Of a stretch of DNA of 64,000 nt, positions 50,903-60,942 are shown one piece after another. The position numbers and the translations under genes were made by a program. This stretch comes from Vibrio sp. BS-M-Sm-2 (GTDB lineage: Bacteria > Pseudomonadota > Gammaproteobacteria > Enterobacterales > Vibrionaceae): NCBI RefSeq assembly GCF_041504345.1, contig NZ_CP167894.1, positions 2,418,001-2,482,000 of the forward strand, read 5' to 3'. Position 1 is the first letter of the stretch. The number at the start of each line of letters is the position of its first letter. The notes under the pieces were generated by a model that saw only the letters and a list, made by a program, of their open reading frames with translations, did no database searches and was not told the origin of the DNA.

Positions 50903-50934
50903 ATAAAAAAGGCACTGCTATCAACAGTGCCCTT
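50903..50934 (-). terminator. Terminator after nadC
   Basis: On the minus strand GGCACTG pairs with CAGTGCC (50911-50917 with 50925-50931 on the plus strand) and is followed by TTTTTTATTG. It ends nadC 26 bases past its stop and insulates pilA. Confidence 0.85.
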
Positions 50935-50960
50935 AGGGAAACTATTTACTATTCAGTAAA

Positions 50961-51932
<972 letters not shown>

Positions 51933-51984
51933 CTATGGGCAAGGTCACAATCTATGTGCTGGCAAAAAAGAAAGTGAGACCAAG

Positions 51985-52533
51985 ATGACGATCTGCTCCA
52001 ATGGATGGTACGACAACGCTCGGCATGTTCCTTCCCCATATTTTGATACAAGACCAAATGTCGATGATATCTCTCTGCTGGTGGTTCACAATATTAGTTT
52101 GCCTCCGGGGCAATTTGGTGGGCCTTACATCGAACAGTTTTTTACAGGTAAGCTAGACCCGTCAGAACACCCATTTTTTAAGGTGATTCACCAAATGGGC
52201 GTATCAGCACACTGCTTAATTCGTCGTGATGGTGAGGTTGTTCAGTTTGTTTCGTTTCTTGATCGTGCTTGGCATGCAGGTCAGTCGAGCTTTGCAGGTA
52301 GAGAGCGGTGTAATGATTACTCGATTGGTATTGAACTGGAAGGCAGTGACTTTGTTGCTTACACCGAGCTGCAGTATCAAGCGCTTGCCCAATTAACAGA
52401 AACGATCGTATCGACTTTCCCTCAAATCACCACCGAGCGTATCACTGGCCATCAATACATAGCACCTTTACGCAAAACAGACCCAGGTTTGGTCTTCGAC
52501 TGGACAAAATTTAAAGGCAAATTGCGCTTCTAA
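51985..52533 (+). CDS. ampD: 1,6-anhydro-N-acetylmuramyl-L-alanine amidase AmpD
   Basis: 182 aa cytoplasmic zinc amidase for recycling anhydromuropeptides; loss can derepress AmpR-type beta-lactamases. Zinc ligands are seen in LVVHNISLPPGQFGG (His35) and ITGHQYIAPLRKTDPGLVFDW (His and Asp near 150-165, with the catalytic Lys). The start ATG 51985 (MTICSNGWYDNARHVPSP) gives the family length; an earlier ATG at 51841 would add 48 residues overlapping nadC. Divergent from nadC. Confidence 0.94.
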   Translation: MTICSNGWYDNARHVPSPYFDTRPNVDDISLLVVHNISLPPGQFGGPYIEQFFTGKLDPSEHPFFKVIHQMGVSAHCLIRRDGEVVQFVSFLDRAWHAGQSSFAGRERCNDYSIGIELEGSDFVAYTELQYQALAQLTETIVSTFPQITTERITGHQYIAPLRKTDPGLVFDWTKFKGKLRF

Positions 52534-52550
52534 TTCTTCATATTCTTCAT

Positions 52551-52577
52551 GGCTCTGCCAATTACAGAGCCTTGCTT
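52551..52577 (+). terminator. Possible terminator after ampD
   Basis: GGCTCTG (52551-52557) pairs with CAGAGCC (52565-52571) across CCAATTA, followed by TTGCTT, a weak T-run. Confidence 0.55.
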
Positions 52578-52833
52578 AATCAACGTTTAGCATAACCACT
52601 TGTGAATTTTTGTTGTTGCTATGTAAAGAAAGTGGTGGATGGAAGAGCAGCAATAAACCAAGAGTGTGACGAGCTTATCAAACGCCCATTTGTTAAAGGT
52701 TATGAACAGGATTTCCATCCTAAATGTGCGTTTGGTTTGATTTTTAAACAAGTGACACTAATCTTTCTGAAACAATTCATTTTTATCCTGAAATTTTCTA
52801 GCACGAAACCTCCCCAAAAGTATTAGCCCTGTA

Positions 52834-52849
52834 AATGGTAAGACCAATT
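52834..52849 (+). promoter_or_regulatory. PdhR-type operator, upstream copy
   Basis: AATGGTAAGACCAATT contains TGGT-N3-ACCA, the PdhR half-site spacing, though the outer bases are less symmetric than the second copy at 52971-52985. It lies about 180 bases before pdhR in a gap without real genes. Confidence 0.6.
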
Positions 52850-52970
52850 TGGTTGCCGTTTTAAATTTCATTTGTTAAGTCACGGTTAATTCACCCTGCA
52901 TTCTATGATGCAGGTCAATTTTACACTGGACAGTGGCGTTTTAATTATGTTAATTTCTGCCCAACTTAAA

Positions 52971-52985
52971 ATTGGTATTACCAAT
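52971..52985 (+). promoter_or_regulatory. PdhR operator in the pdhR promoter region
   Basis: ATTGGTATTACCAAT is a perfect palindrome around TGGT-N3-ACCA and matches the known PdhR consensus ATTGGTNNNACCAAT. It lies about 31 bases upstream of the pdhR start, a position suited to autorepression relieved by pyruvate. Confidence 0.85.
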
Positions 52986-53016
52986 TGTCAGCGAAGAAAA
53001 AGAAGAACAACAAACT

Positions 53017-53778
53017 ATGGCTTATCAAAGGATTCGTCAGCCAAAACTCTCCGATGTTATCGAACAAGAGTTAGAAAGGTTGATAGTGGAAGGAACACTG
53101 GCTCCTGGGCAGCAGCTGCCGCCTGAGCGCGAACTGGCGAAACAGTTCGATGTGTCTCGTCCTTCAATCCGAGAAGCGATACAACGTTTAGAAGCAAAAC
53201 GCTTGCTTACTCGCCGTCAAGGCGGAGGTACGTTTGTTAGCGAAAATATCTGGAAAAGCTTTTCAGATCCTTTGCTTAATTTGTTGTCCTCCCATTCTGA
53301 AACCCAACTAGACTTGTTGGAATCGCGTCATGCGATGGAAGGGATTTCGGCTTACTTTGCGGCATTGCGTGGCACTGATGAAGACTTTGCTCGAATTCAA
53401 GCATGCCAAGATAAAATTCACGGCGCGCAAGATAAGGGTGATATTGAAGCCGAATCTGCAGCGGTGATGGCTTTTCTTATTGCTTTAACAGAGGCAGCGC
53501 ACAATGTGGTGTTATTGCACATTGTTCGTAGTTTGGCTCCGTTACTCGAACAAAATGTCTTAGAGAATTTAAAGCTGTTGCATCGTCGTAAAGACGTTGT
53601 GGAGAAAGTGAGTATACATCGAGCTAACATTGTAGATGCGATTGTTTCAGGGCAGCCAGAACAGGCACGTGAAATGTCACACTCTCATTTAGCTTACATC
53701 GAAGAAACATTGCTGGATTTGACGAAGGAAGAGTCGCGTCGCGAACGTTCTTTACGTCGAATTCAACAGGGTAAATAG
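53017..53778 (+). CDS. pdhR: Pyruvate dehydrogenase complex transcriptional repressor PdhR
   Basis: 253 aa GntR/FadR-type regulator; pyruvate releases it from DNA. The N-terminal winged HTH ([54 protein letters not shown], about residues 10-70) is followed by the FCD ligand-binding domain. The start at 53017 ([13 protein letters not shown]) is the family start; an in-frame ATT/other start upstream would run through the operator. It is first in pdhR-aceE-aceF-lpdA and preceded by two PdhR sites, so autoregulation is likely. Confidence 0.96.
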   Translation: MAYQRIRQPKLSDVIEQELERLIVEGTLAPGQQLPPERELAKQFDVSRPSIREAIQRLEAKRLLTRRQGGGTFVSENIWKSFSDPLLNLLSSHSETQLDLLESRHAMEGISAYFAALRGTDEDFARIQACQDKIHGAQDKGDIEAESAAVMAFLIALTEAAHNVVLLHIVRSLAPLLEQNVLENLKLLHRRKDVVEKVSIHRANIVDAIVSGQPEQAREMSHSHLAYIEETLLDLTKEESRRERSLRRIQQGK

Positions 53779-53840
53779 CCGTAATACTTCGGCTTTTTAC
53801 GTGTTTAGTAGAATCCAACTAACAAAAAGGATAGATCGCC

Positions 53841-56504
53841 ATGTCTGACATGAAGCATGACGTTGATGCTCTGGAAACTCAAGATTGGTTAGAAGCTCTT
53901 GAGTCAGTAGTACGTGAAGAAGGTGTAGAACGTGCACAGTTTTTACTAGAACAAGTTCTAGATAAAGCGCGTTTAGATGGTGTTGATATGGCTACAGGCA
54001 TCAACACAAACTACATCAACACAATTCCAGCAGCACAAGAGCCAGCTTACCCTGGTGACGTAACTCTTGAGCGTCGTATTCGTTCGATTATTCGCTGGAA
54101 CGCAATCATGATCGTATTGCGTGCTTCTAAGAAAGACCTAGACCTTGGTGGTCACATGGCTTCTTACCAGTCAGCAGCAGCGTTCTACGAAGTATGTTTC
54201 AACCACTTCTTCCGTGCTCCAAACGAGACTGACGGTGGCGATCTAGTTTACTACCAAGGTCACATCTCTCCAGGTATCTACTCTCGTGCATTCGTTGAAG
54301 GTCGTCTAACTGAAGAGCAGCTAGATAACTTCCGTCAAGAAGTTGATGGTAAAGGTATCCCTTCTTACCCGCACCCTAAACTGATGCCTGAGTTCTGGCA
54401 GTTCCCTACAGTATCTATGGGTCTAGGTCCGATCTCTGCGATCTACCAAGCTCGTTTCCTTAAGTACCTAGAAGGCCGTGGTCTTAAAGATACTTCCGCG
54501 CAACGCGTATACGCGTTCCTAGGCGACGGTGAGATGGATGAGCCAGAATCACGTGGTGCTATCTCTTTCGCTGCGCGTGAGAAGCTAGATAACCTATGTT
54601 TCCTAATCAACTGTAACCTACAGCGTCTAGATGGCCCTGTAATGGGTAACGGTAGCATCATCCAAGAACTTGAAGGCCTATTTAAAGGTGCAGGTTGGAA
54701 CGTTGTTAAAGTTATCTGGGGTAGCAACTGGGATTCTCTACTAGCTAAAGACACTACTGGTAAGCTTCTTCAACTAATGAACGAAACTATCGATGGTGAC
54801 TACCAGACATTCAAATCTAAAGATGGCGCATACGTACGTGAGCACTTCTTTGGTAAGTACCCAGAAACAGCTGCACTAGTTGCAGACATGACTGACGACC
54901 AAATCTTCGAACTGAAGCGTGGTGGTCACGATTCTTCTAAGCTGTTCGCTGCATTCAACAATGCAAAAGAGACAGGTGGCAAACCAACAGTAATCCTAGC
55001 TAAAACAGTTAAAGGTTACGGCATGGGTGAAGCTGCAGAAGGTAAGAACATCGCTCACGGTGTTAAGAAGATGGACATGACTCACGTACAATATCTACGT
55101 GACCGTCTAGGTCTACAAGATCTACTTTCTGATGAGAAAGTATCTGAGCTTCCTTACCTGACTTTGGAAGAAGGTTCTGCTGAGTACGAATACTTACATG
55201 CTCGTCGTAAAGCCCTACAAGGTTACACGCCAGCACGTCTGCCTAAGTTCACTCAAGAATTCAAAGTTCCTGAGCTAGACGCATTCGCACCTCTACTAGG
55301 TGAACAGAAGCGTGATATCTCTACAACTATGGCTTATGTACGTACGCTAAACATCCTACTGAAAGACAAAAACATCGGTAAGAACATCGTTCCTATCATC
55401 TGTGATGAAGCTCGTACATTCGGTATGGAAGGTCTATTCCGTCAGGTTGGTATCTACAACCCACACGGTCAAGAATACACACCTGAAGATAAAGGCATCG
55501 TTTCTTACTACAAAGAAGCAACGTCTGGTCAAGTACTTCAAGAAGGTATCAACGAGCTAGGTTCTATGGCTTCATGGGTTGCAGCTGCAACTTCATACAG
55601 CACGAACGACCTACCAATGATCCCGTTCTACATCTACTACTCAATGTTCGGTTTCCAACGTATTGGTGACATGGCATGGCTAGCAGGTGACCAACAAGCT
55701 CGTGGCTTCCTACTAGGTGCTACAGCTGGTCGTACAACACTGAACGGTGAAGGACTACAGCACGAAGATGGTCACTCGCACATTCAAGCGAACACGATCC
55801 CTAACTGTATCTCTTACGACCCAACGTTCGCTTACGAGCTAGCAGTAATCATGCAAGACGGTATCCGTCGCATGTACGGTCCTGAGCAAGAGAACGTTTA
55901 CTACTACCTAACAGTAATGAACGAGAACTACGCAATGCCAGCAATGCCAGAAGGCGCTGAAGAAGGCATCCGTAAGGGTATCTACAAGCTTGAATCTCAC
56001 GCTGGTGCTAAGGGCAAAGTTCAACTAATGAGCTCTGGTACTATCATGAACGAAGCGCGTAAAGCAGCTGAAATTCTAAGCGAAGAGTACGGCGTAGCAT
56101 CTGACGTATTCTCAGTAACGTCGTTCAACGAACTAACTCGTGACGGCCAAGCGGTAGAGCGTGACAACATGCTTCACCCAGAAGCTGAAGAGAAAGTACC
56201 GTACATCACGACTGTTCTTGGTAAAGAACCTGCAATCGCAGTGACTGACTACATGAAGAACTACGCTGAGCAAGTACGTGCGTACATGCCAACTGAGTCT
56301 TACAAAGTACTTGGTACAGATGGTTTCGGCCGCTCTGATAGCCGTGCAAACCTACGTCGTCACTTCGAAGTTAACGCTGGCTACATCGTAGTTGCAGCTC
56401 TAACTGAACTGGCTAAACGTGGTGACATCGAGAAATCAGTAGTTGTTGAAGCAATTGCTAAGTTCGATATCGACACTGAAAAAACTAACCCGCAATACGC
56501 ATAA
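53841..56504 (+). CDS. aceE: Pyruvate dehydrogenase E1 component (homodimeric)
   Basis: 887 aa, the E. coli length. It decarboxylates pyruvate using thiamine diphosphate and passes the acetyl group to the lipoyl domains of E2. The TPP motif GDGEMDEPESRGA...NCNLQRLDG is present (GDG near residue 230, NN-like end) and HISPGIYSRAF and GLQHEDGHSH lie in the active site. AAAAGGATAGATCGCC precedes the ATG. It is highly expressed, judging by codon bias. aceF follows 26 bases later. Confidence 0.97.
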   Translation: MSDMKHDVDALETQDWLEALESVVREEGVERAQFLLEQVLDKARLDGVDMATGINTNYINTIPAAQEPAYPGDVTLERRIRSIIRWNAIMIVLRASKKDLDLGGHMASYQSAAAFYEVCFNHFFRAPNETDGGDLVYYQGHISPGIYSRAFVEGRLTEEQLDNFRQEVDGKGIPSYPHPKLMPEFWQFPTVSMGLGPISAIYQARFLKYLEGRGLKDTSAQRVYAFLGDGEMDEPESRGAISFAAREKLDNLCFLINCNLQRLDGPVMGNGSIIQELEGLFKGAGWNVVKVIWGSNWDSLLAKDTTGKLLQLMNETIDGDYQTFKSKDGAYVREHFFGKYPETAALVADMTDDQIFELKRGGHDSSKLFAAFNNAKETGGKPTVILAKTVKGYGMGEAAEGKNIAHGVKKMDMTHVQYLRDRLGLQDLLSDEKVSELPYLTLEEGSAEYEYLHARRKALQGYTPARLPKFTQEFKVPELDAFAPLLGEQKRDISTTMAYVRTLNILLKDKNIGKNIVPIICDEARTFGMEGLFRQVGIYNPHGQEYTPEDKGIVSYYKEATSGQVLQEGINELGSMASWVAAATSYSTNDLPMIPFYIYYSMFGFQRIGDMAWLAGDQQARGFLLGATAGRTTLNGEGLQHEDGHSHIQANTIPNCISYDPTFAYELAVIMQDGIRRMYGPEQENVYYYLTVMNENYAMPAMPEGAEEGIRKGIYKLESHAGAKGKVQLMSSGTIMNEARKAAEILSEEYGVASDVFSVTSFNELTRDGQAVERDNMLHPEAEEKVPYITTVLGKEPAIAVTDYMKNYAEQVRAYMPTESYKVLGTDGFGRSDSRANLRRHFEVNAGYIVVAALTELAKRGDIEKSVVVEAIAKFDIDTEKTNPQYA

Positions 56505-56530
56505 GACTGGCATTAAGGTAGGTAAATACA

Positions 56531-58424
56531 ATGACAATCGAAATTAATGTACCAGACATCGGTGCTGACGAGGTTGAAGTAACTGAGATTCTTGTAAACG
56601 TTGGCGACAAGGTTGAAGAAGAGCAGTCACTGATTACTGTTGAAGGCGACAAAGCTTCAATGGAAGTTCCAGCGTCTCAAGCGGGTATCGTTAAAGAAAT
56701 CAAAGTAGCAGAAGGCGATTCTGTTTCTACTGGTTCTCTTATCATGATCTTCAGAAGCGGAAGGTGCTGCGGCAGCACCGGCTGCGCCAGCAGTTGAAGC
56801 GGCGACACCAGTTGCTGCAGCTCCTGCAGCGGCAGCTGAGCTTAAAGAAGTTCACGTACCAGATATCGGCGGTGATGAAGTTGAAGTAACTGAAATCATG
56901 GTTGCTATCGGTGATGCAGTAGAAGAAGAGCAATCTCTTCTTACTGTTGAAGGCGACAAGGCTTCAATGGAAGTTCCTGCACCATTCGCTGGTATCGTTA
57001 AAGAAATCAAGATCGCTTCTGGTGATTCAGTTTCTACTGGCTCTCTAGTAATGGTATTCGAAGTAGCTGGTTCAGCACCTGCAGCAGCTCCGGCTCCTGC
57101 GGCAGCAGCACCAGTTGCAGCGGCTCCAGCAGCATCTGCTGAGAAAGAAGTAAACGTTCCTGATATCGGTGGTGACGAAGTAGAAGTTACTGAAATCATG
57201 GTAGCGGTTGGCGATACAGTAGAAGAAGAGCAATCTCTAATTACTGTTGAAGGCGACAAAGCTTCAATGGAAGTTCCTGCACCATTCGCTGGTACAGTAA
57301 AAGAAATCAAGATTGCAGCTGGCGATAAAGTATCAACTGGCTCTCTAATCATGACTTTCGTAGTTGAAGGCGCAGCTCCAGCTCCTGTTGCAGCACCTGC
57401 ACAAGCAGCAGCTCCAGCGGCGGCACCTGCTCCTAAAGCAGAAGCACCTGCAGCGGCTCCAGCAGCAGCTGGCGACTTCCAAGAGAACGGTGACTACGCG
57501 CACGCTTCTCCAGTAGTTCGTCGTCTTGCTCGCGAATTTGGCGTTAACCTTTCTAAGGTTAAAGGTACTGGTCGTAAGAGCCGTATCCTTAAAGAAGACG
57601 TTCAGTCTTACGTTAAAGATGCACTTAAGCGTCTAGAGTCTGGTGCTGCGGCATCTGGCAAAGGCGGCGACGGTTCTGCTCTTGGTCTACTACCATGGCC
57701 AAAAGTTGACTTCAGCAAGTTCGGCGAAACTGAAGTTCAGAAACTTTCTAAGATCAAGAAGATCTCTGGCGCAAACCTACACCGTAACTGGGTAATGATC
57801 CCTCACGTTACACAGTGGGATAACGCAGACATCACTGAGCTAGAAGCATTCCGTAAAGAACAGAACGCAATCGAAGCGAAGAAAGACACTGGCATGAAGA
57901 TCACTCCACTTGTGTTCATCATGAAAGCTGTTGCTAAAGCGCTAGAAGCATTCCCAGCGTTTAACTCTTCTCTTTCTGAAGATGGCGAAAGCATCATTCT
58001 TAAGAAGTACGTAAACGTGGGTATTGCTGTTGATACACCAAACGGTCTAGTTGTTCCTGTATTCAAAGACGTGAACAAGAAAGGCATTTACGAGCTATCT
58101 GAAGAGCTAATGGCTGTTTCTAAGAAAGCACGTTCTGGTAAGCTAACAGCGGCAGACATGCAAGGCGGTTGTTTCACAATCTCTAGCCTTGGTGGTATTG
58201 GCGGTACTGCATTTACTCCAATCGTAAATGCGCCAGAAGTAGGTATCCTAGGTGTATCTAAGTCTGAAATTAAGCCAGTTTGGAATGGTAAAGAGTTCCA
58301 ACCACGTCTACAGCTTCCACTATCTCTATCATACGACCACCGTGTGATCGATGGTGCTGAAGGTGCACGCTTCATTACTTTCCTAAACAGCGCACTATCT
58401 GACATTCGTCGTCTAGTACTGTAA
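56531..58424 (+). pseudogene. aceF: aceF, dihydrolipoamide acetyltransferase (E2), frameshifted in the first lipoyl region
   Basis: The full gene would encode about 630 aa: three lipoyl domains (each with [11 protein letters not shown]), Ala/Pro linkers, a subunit-binding domain ([26 protein letters not shown]) and the catalytic domain with [16 protein letters not shown]. After the first lipoyl domain, ATC TTC is followed by an extra A near 56753; frame 1 reads FRSGRCCGS and stops at 56797. Removing that A restores [13 protein letters not shown] and reading continues in the second frame to 58424. The distal part could restart at ATG 56898 inside lipoyl domain 2. As E2 is important for aerobic growth, a sequencing error is plausible; a real mutation with partial function is possible. 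Followed by lpdA. Confidence 0.9.
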
Positions 58425-58438
58425 TTGAGAAAGTAATT

Positions 58439-58470
58439 ATTAAGGTGGCTTTCGGGTCACCTTAATTCTT
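58439..58470 (+). terminator. Possible terminator between aceF and lpdA
   Basis: ATTAAGGTG (58439-58447) pairs with CACCTTAAT (58458-58466), followed by TCTTTAT. The T-run is weak, so read-through into lpdA is likely. Confidence 0.6.
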
Positions 58471-58562
58471 TATATAAAGACTATTTTTAGAGAACAGTTT
58501 CCCGCATTTCTCATAAAGCGGAAGGGAATTGTTGTCTAGCTCACAGGCTAACTTAAAGCTAC

Positions 58563-58590
58563 TTTCACACTGTTAACATCTCTGTAAAAT
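58563..58590 (+). promoter_or_regulatory. Possible internal lpdA promoter
   Basis: TTTCAC (58563-58568) and TAAAAT (58585-58590) have a 16-base spacer, with TGTTAACAT between them. lpdA often has its own promoter because E3 also serves 2-oxoglutarate dehydrogenase and glycine cleavage. Weak match; prediction only. Confidence 0.4.
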
Positions 58591-58665
58591 GTTTCCTGTT
58601 TGAAAGCCCAATAATTTAAGAACATCTACTCAGCCTGTTAGGGATAATGACTACAAGAGGTCACA

Positions 58666-60096
58666 ATGAGCAAAGAAATTAAAGCCCAAGTTGTTGTACT
58701 TGGTTCAGGTCCTGCTGGTTACTCAGCTGCATTCCGTTGTGCGGATTTAGGTCTAGAAACAGTACTAGTTGAACGTTACAGCACTCTTGGTGGTGTATGT
58801 CTAAACGTTGGTTGTATTCCATCAAAAGCACTTCTTCACGTTTCTAAAGTAATCGAAGAAGCTAAAGCGATGGCAGAGCACGGCGTTGTATTCGGCGAGC
58901 CACAAACGGACATCAGCAAGATCCGTATCTGGAAAGAAAAAGTAGTAGACCAACTAACTGGCGGTCTTGGCGGTATGGCTAAGATGCGTAACGTAACTGT
59001 TGTTAACGGTTTCGGTAAGTTCACAGGTCCTAACAGCATTCTTGTTGAAGGCGAAGGCGAAGCAACAACTGTTAACTTCGACAACGCAATCATCGCTGCG
59101 GGTTCTCGCCCAATCAAGCTTCCTTTCATCCCACATGAAGACCCACGTATTTGGGATTCTACGGATGCACTTGAGCTAAACGAAGTTCCTGAAAAACTGC
59201 TTATCATGGGCGGTGGTATCATCGGTCTTGAAATGGGTACGGTTTACCACTCTCTAGGTTCTAAAGTTGACGTAGTTGAGATGTTCGACCAAGTTATCCC
59301 TGCTGCGGATAAAGACATCGTTAAAGTCTTCACTAAGCGCATTAAGAACAAGTTCAAGCTAATGCTTGAAACTAAAGTAACAGCTGTTGAAGCGAAAGAA
59401 GACGGTATCTACGTTTCAATGGAAGGCAAAAAAGCACCAGCTGAAGCTGAGCGTTACGATGCTGTTCTTGTCGCTATCGGTCGTGTTCCAAACGGTGCAC
59501 TTATCGACGCTGAAAAAGCAGGTATCGAAGTTGATGAGCGCGGTTTCATCAATGTTGATAAGCAAATGCGTACTAACGTTCCTCACATCCACGCGATCGG
59601 TGACGTTGTTGGCCAACCAATGCTTGCTCACAAAGGTGTGCATGAAGGTCACGTAGCTGCTGAAGTTATCTCTGGTAAGAAGCACTACTTCGACCCTAAA
59701 GTAATCCCATCAATTGCGTACACTGAGCCAGAAGTTGCTTGGGTAGGTAAGACTGAGAAAGAAGCGAAAGCGGAAGGCCTGAACTACGAAGTTGCTACTT
59801 TCCCTTGGGCTGCTTCTGGTCGTGCAATCGCTTCTGACTGTGCAGACGGTATGACTAAGATGATCTTCGATAAAGATACTCATCGCGTAATCGGTGGTGC
59901 TGTTGTTGGTACCAACGGTGGTGAGCTTCTTGGTGAAATCGGCCTAGCAATCGAAATGGGTTGTGACGCAGAAGATATCGCTCTTACTATCCACGCTCAC
60001 CCAACTCTACACGAGTCTGTTGGTCTAGCTGCGGAAGTATTCGAAGGTTCAATCACTGACCTTCCAAACAAAAAAGCAGTGAAAAAGAAGAAGTAA
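58666..60096 (+). CDS. lpdA: Dihydrolipoyl dehydrogenase (E3)
   Basis: 476 aa flavoprotein that reoxidises dihydrolipoamide with NAD+ for PDH, 2-oxoglutarate dehydrogenase and the glycine system. FAD motif VVVLGSGPAGYSAA (residues 8-21), redox disulfide GGVCLNVGCIPSKALL (Cys about 45 and 50), NAD motif LLIMGGGIIGLEMG, and the C-terminal HAHPTLHESVG with catalytic His-Glu are all present. CAAGAGGTCACA precedes the ATG. Last gene of the pdhR operon, followed by a terminator and the quorum-sensing regulator on the other strand. Confidence 0.98.
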   Translation: MSKEIKAQVVVLGSGPAGYSAAFRCADLGLETVLVERYSTLGGVCLNVGCIPSKALLHVSKVIEEAKAMAEHGVVFGEPQTDISKIRIWKEKVVDQLTGGLGGMAKMRNVTVVNGFGKFTGPNSILVEGEGEATTVNFDNAIIAAGSRPIKLPFIPHEDPRIWDSTDALELNEVPEKLLIMGGGIIGLEMGTVYHSLGSKVDVVEMFDQVIPAADKDIVKVFTKRIKNKFKLMLETKVTAVEAKEDGIYVSMEGKKAPAEAERYDAVLVAIGRVPNGALIDAEKAGIEVDERGFINVDKQMRTNVPHIHAIGDVVGQPMLAHKGVHEGHVAAEVISGKKHYFDPKVIPSIAYTEPEVAWVGKTEKEAKAEGLNYEVATFPWAASGRAIASDCADGMTKMIFDKDTHRVIGGAVVGTNGGELLGEIGLAIEMGCDAEDIALTIHAHPTLHESVGLAAEVFEGSITDLPNKKAVKKKK

Positions 60097-60125
60097 TTCT
60101 TTCTTAGCCACTCGCTAATGTTTTT

Positions 60126-60156
60126 AAAAGCCGCTGATTCGTCAGCGGCTTTTTTA
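60126..60156 (+). terminator. Terminator after lpdA
   Basis: AAAAGCCGCTGA pairs with TCAGCGGCTTTT across TTCG, followed by T residues. Confidence 0.92.
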
Positions 60157-60184
60157 TGTCTGAAGAAAAGAGCAGTAACGTTTC

Positions 60185-60231
60185 ACTCCGAGATGCGAGT
60201 ACGCTGCGCTTCGGGATGCGAAGAGCGACTA
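60185..60231. repeat. Short imperfect palindromic element between lpdA and the luxR homologue
   Basis: TCCGAGATGCGAGTACGC...GCTTCGGGATGCGAAGAGCG has repeats of GATGCGA and complementary GCTTCG/CGAAG parts. It differs from the TTCCCTA family and might be a separate intergenic repeat; only one copy is in the window. Confidence 0.45.
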
Positions 60232-60237
60232 CACACC

Positions 60238-60272
60238 ACAAAAAAGGGCTGACCCATTAGGCCAGCCCTTTA
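60238..60272 (-). terminator. Terminator of the luxR homologue
   Basis: On the minus strand AAAGGGCTGGC pairs with GTCAGCCCTTT across CTAATGG (one G-T pair), followed by TTTTGTGG. It lies 17-50 bases past the stop. Confidence 0.85.
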
Positions 60273-60288
60273 ACAATTTATCTCGAAT

Positions 60289-60894
60289 CTACTTATAGAT
60301 GCACAGCATGTTTAGGTAGCTATCGGTTAAGCTTGAAAGCTCTTCTGGCGTTTCCACACGTTTCGCTTGAATGAACAGCGAGTAGCAGATGCCGTGGAAT
60401 AGGTTTGCAAGATGTTTAGGGTCGTGATCGTCGCAAACTTCGCCGCGTTCAATCGCTTTGCTAAACATGTTTTGTACTAACATTTGGTTAGTGCGGTTTG
60501 TGGTTACGAATAGAGGCCACACTTCATCACGAGTCGAAGCGCTCCATTCAAACCATACGTTCAACCAATGGCTATCTTGAGCCACTAACGTCACCATTTC
60601 AGTCGCAATATTATGTAGGTTTTGTTTTGCGTGAATATCCAGATCGATATTGTCTGAAAGGAAGTTAGAGAATTGGCGTACAACGTGATTTAGCACTTCA
60701 TCAACCAGATCTTCACGGGTAGGGAAGTAGTTAAATACGGTTGCTACAGACACCTGAGCGATGTCTGCAATATCAGCGTGTCCACCACGACCGATACCGC
60801 GGCGAGAGAATACCTCAAGAGCGATTTCCATCAATTGAAGTTTTCTTTTTAAAGGTGAAAGCCTAGTTCTAGGTCTCTTAGATATTGAGTCCAT
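60289..60894 (-). CDS. luxR: Quorum-sensing master regulator of the LuxR/HapR/SmcR (TetR) family
   Basis: 201 aa. MDSISKRPRTRLSPLKRKLQLMEIALEVFSRRGIGRGGHADIADIAQ with HTH at about residues 40-60 (ADIADIAQVSVATVFNYFPTR) and the central FEWSASTRDEVWPLFVTTNRTNQ are nearly the same as V. harveyi LuxR, V. vulnificus SmcR and V. cholerae HapR. It binds DNA as a dimer and controls hundreds of quorum genes. It is not the LuxI-partner type of LuxR. The start has AAGGAA at -11. The leader holds a probable Qrr pairing site at 60902-60914. It is next to lpdA and hpt as in other Vibrio. Confidence 0.97.
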   Translation of the reverse strand: MDSISKRPRTRLSPLKRKLQLMEIALEVFSRRGIGRGGHADIADIAQVSVATVFNYFPTREDLVDEVLNHVVRQFSNFLSDNIDLDIHAKQNLHNIATEMVTLVAQDSHWLNVWFEWSASTRDEVWPLFVTTNRTNQMLVQNMFSKAIERGEVCDDHDPKHLANLFHGICYSLFIQAKRVETPEELSSLTDSYLNMLCIYK

Positions 60895-60901
60895 TTTGTT
60901 T

Positions 60902-60914
60902 TCCTTGCCAACGA
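60902..60914 (-). promoter_or_regulatory. Probable Qrr small-RNA pairing site in the luxR leader
   Basis: The leader reads TTCGTTGGCAAGGAA just before the start. The conserved Qrr target core, as I recall it, is GTTGGCTAGG; GTTGGCAAGG differs at one base. It overlaps the ribosome binding site (AAGGAA), so pairing would block translation, as reported for luxR and hapR. The Qrr genes are not in this window. Confidence 0.65.
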
Positions 60915-60922
60915 AATTTTTA

Positions 60923-60942
60923 TATTAATGATTTTATTATTA
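60923..60942 (-). promoter_or_regulatory. Possible LuxR/HapR autorepression site
   Basis: The minus-strand sequence TAATAATAAAATCATTAATA matches 15 of 20 positions of the inner part of the LuxR/HapR consensus TTATTGATAAATTTATCAAT as I recall it. It lies about 30-50 bases before the luxR start. The A+T-rich composition makes chance matches more likely. Confidence 0.4.

Noticed and set aside
52602..52826. Plus-strand 74-aa ORF between ampD and pdhR
   Set aside because: No ribosome binding site, odd composition, and it does not resemble a known protein. It overlaps the region upstream of the PdhR site.
56852..57352. 166-aa antisense ORF over the aceF lipoyl repeats
   Set aside because: Its Ala/Ser/Thr repeats mirror the repeated lipoyl domains on the other strand.
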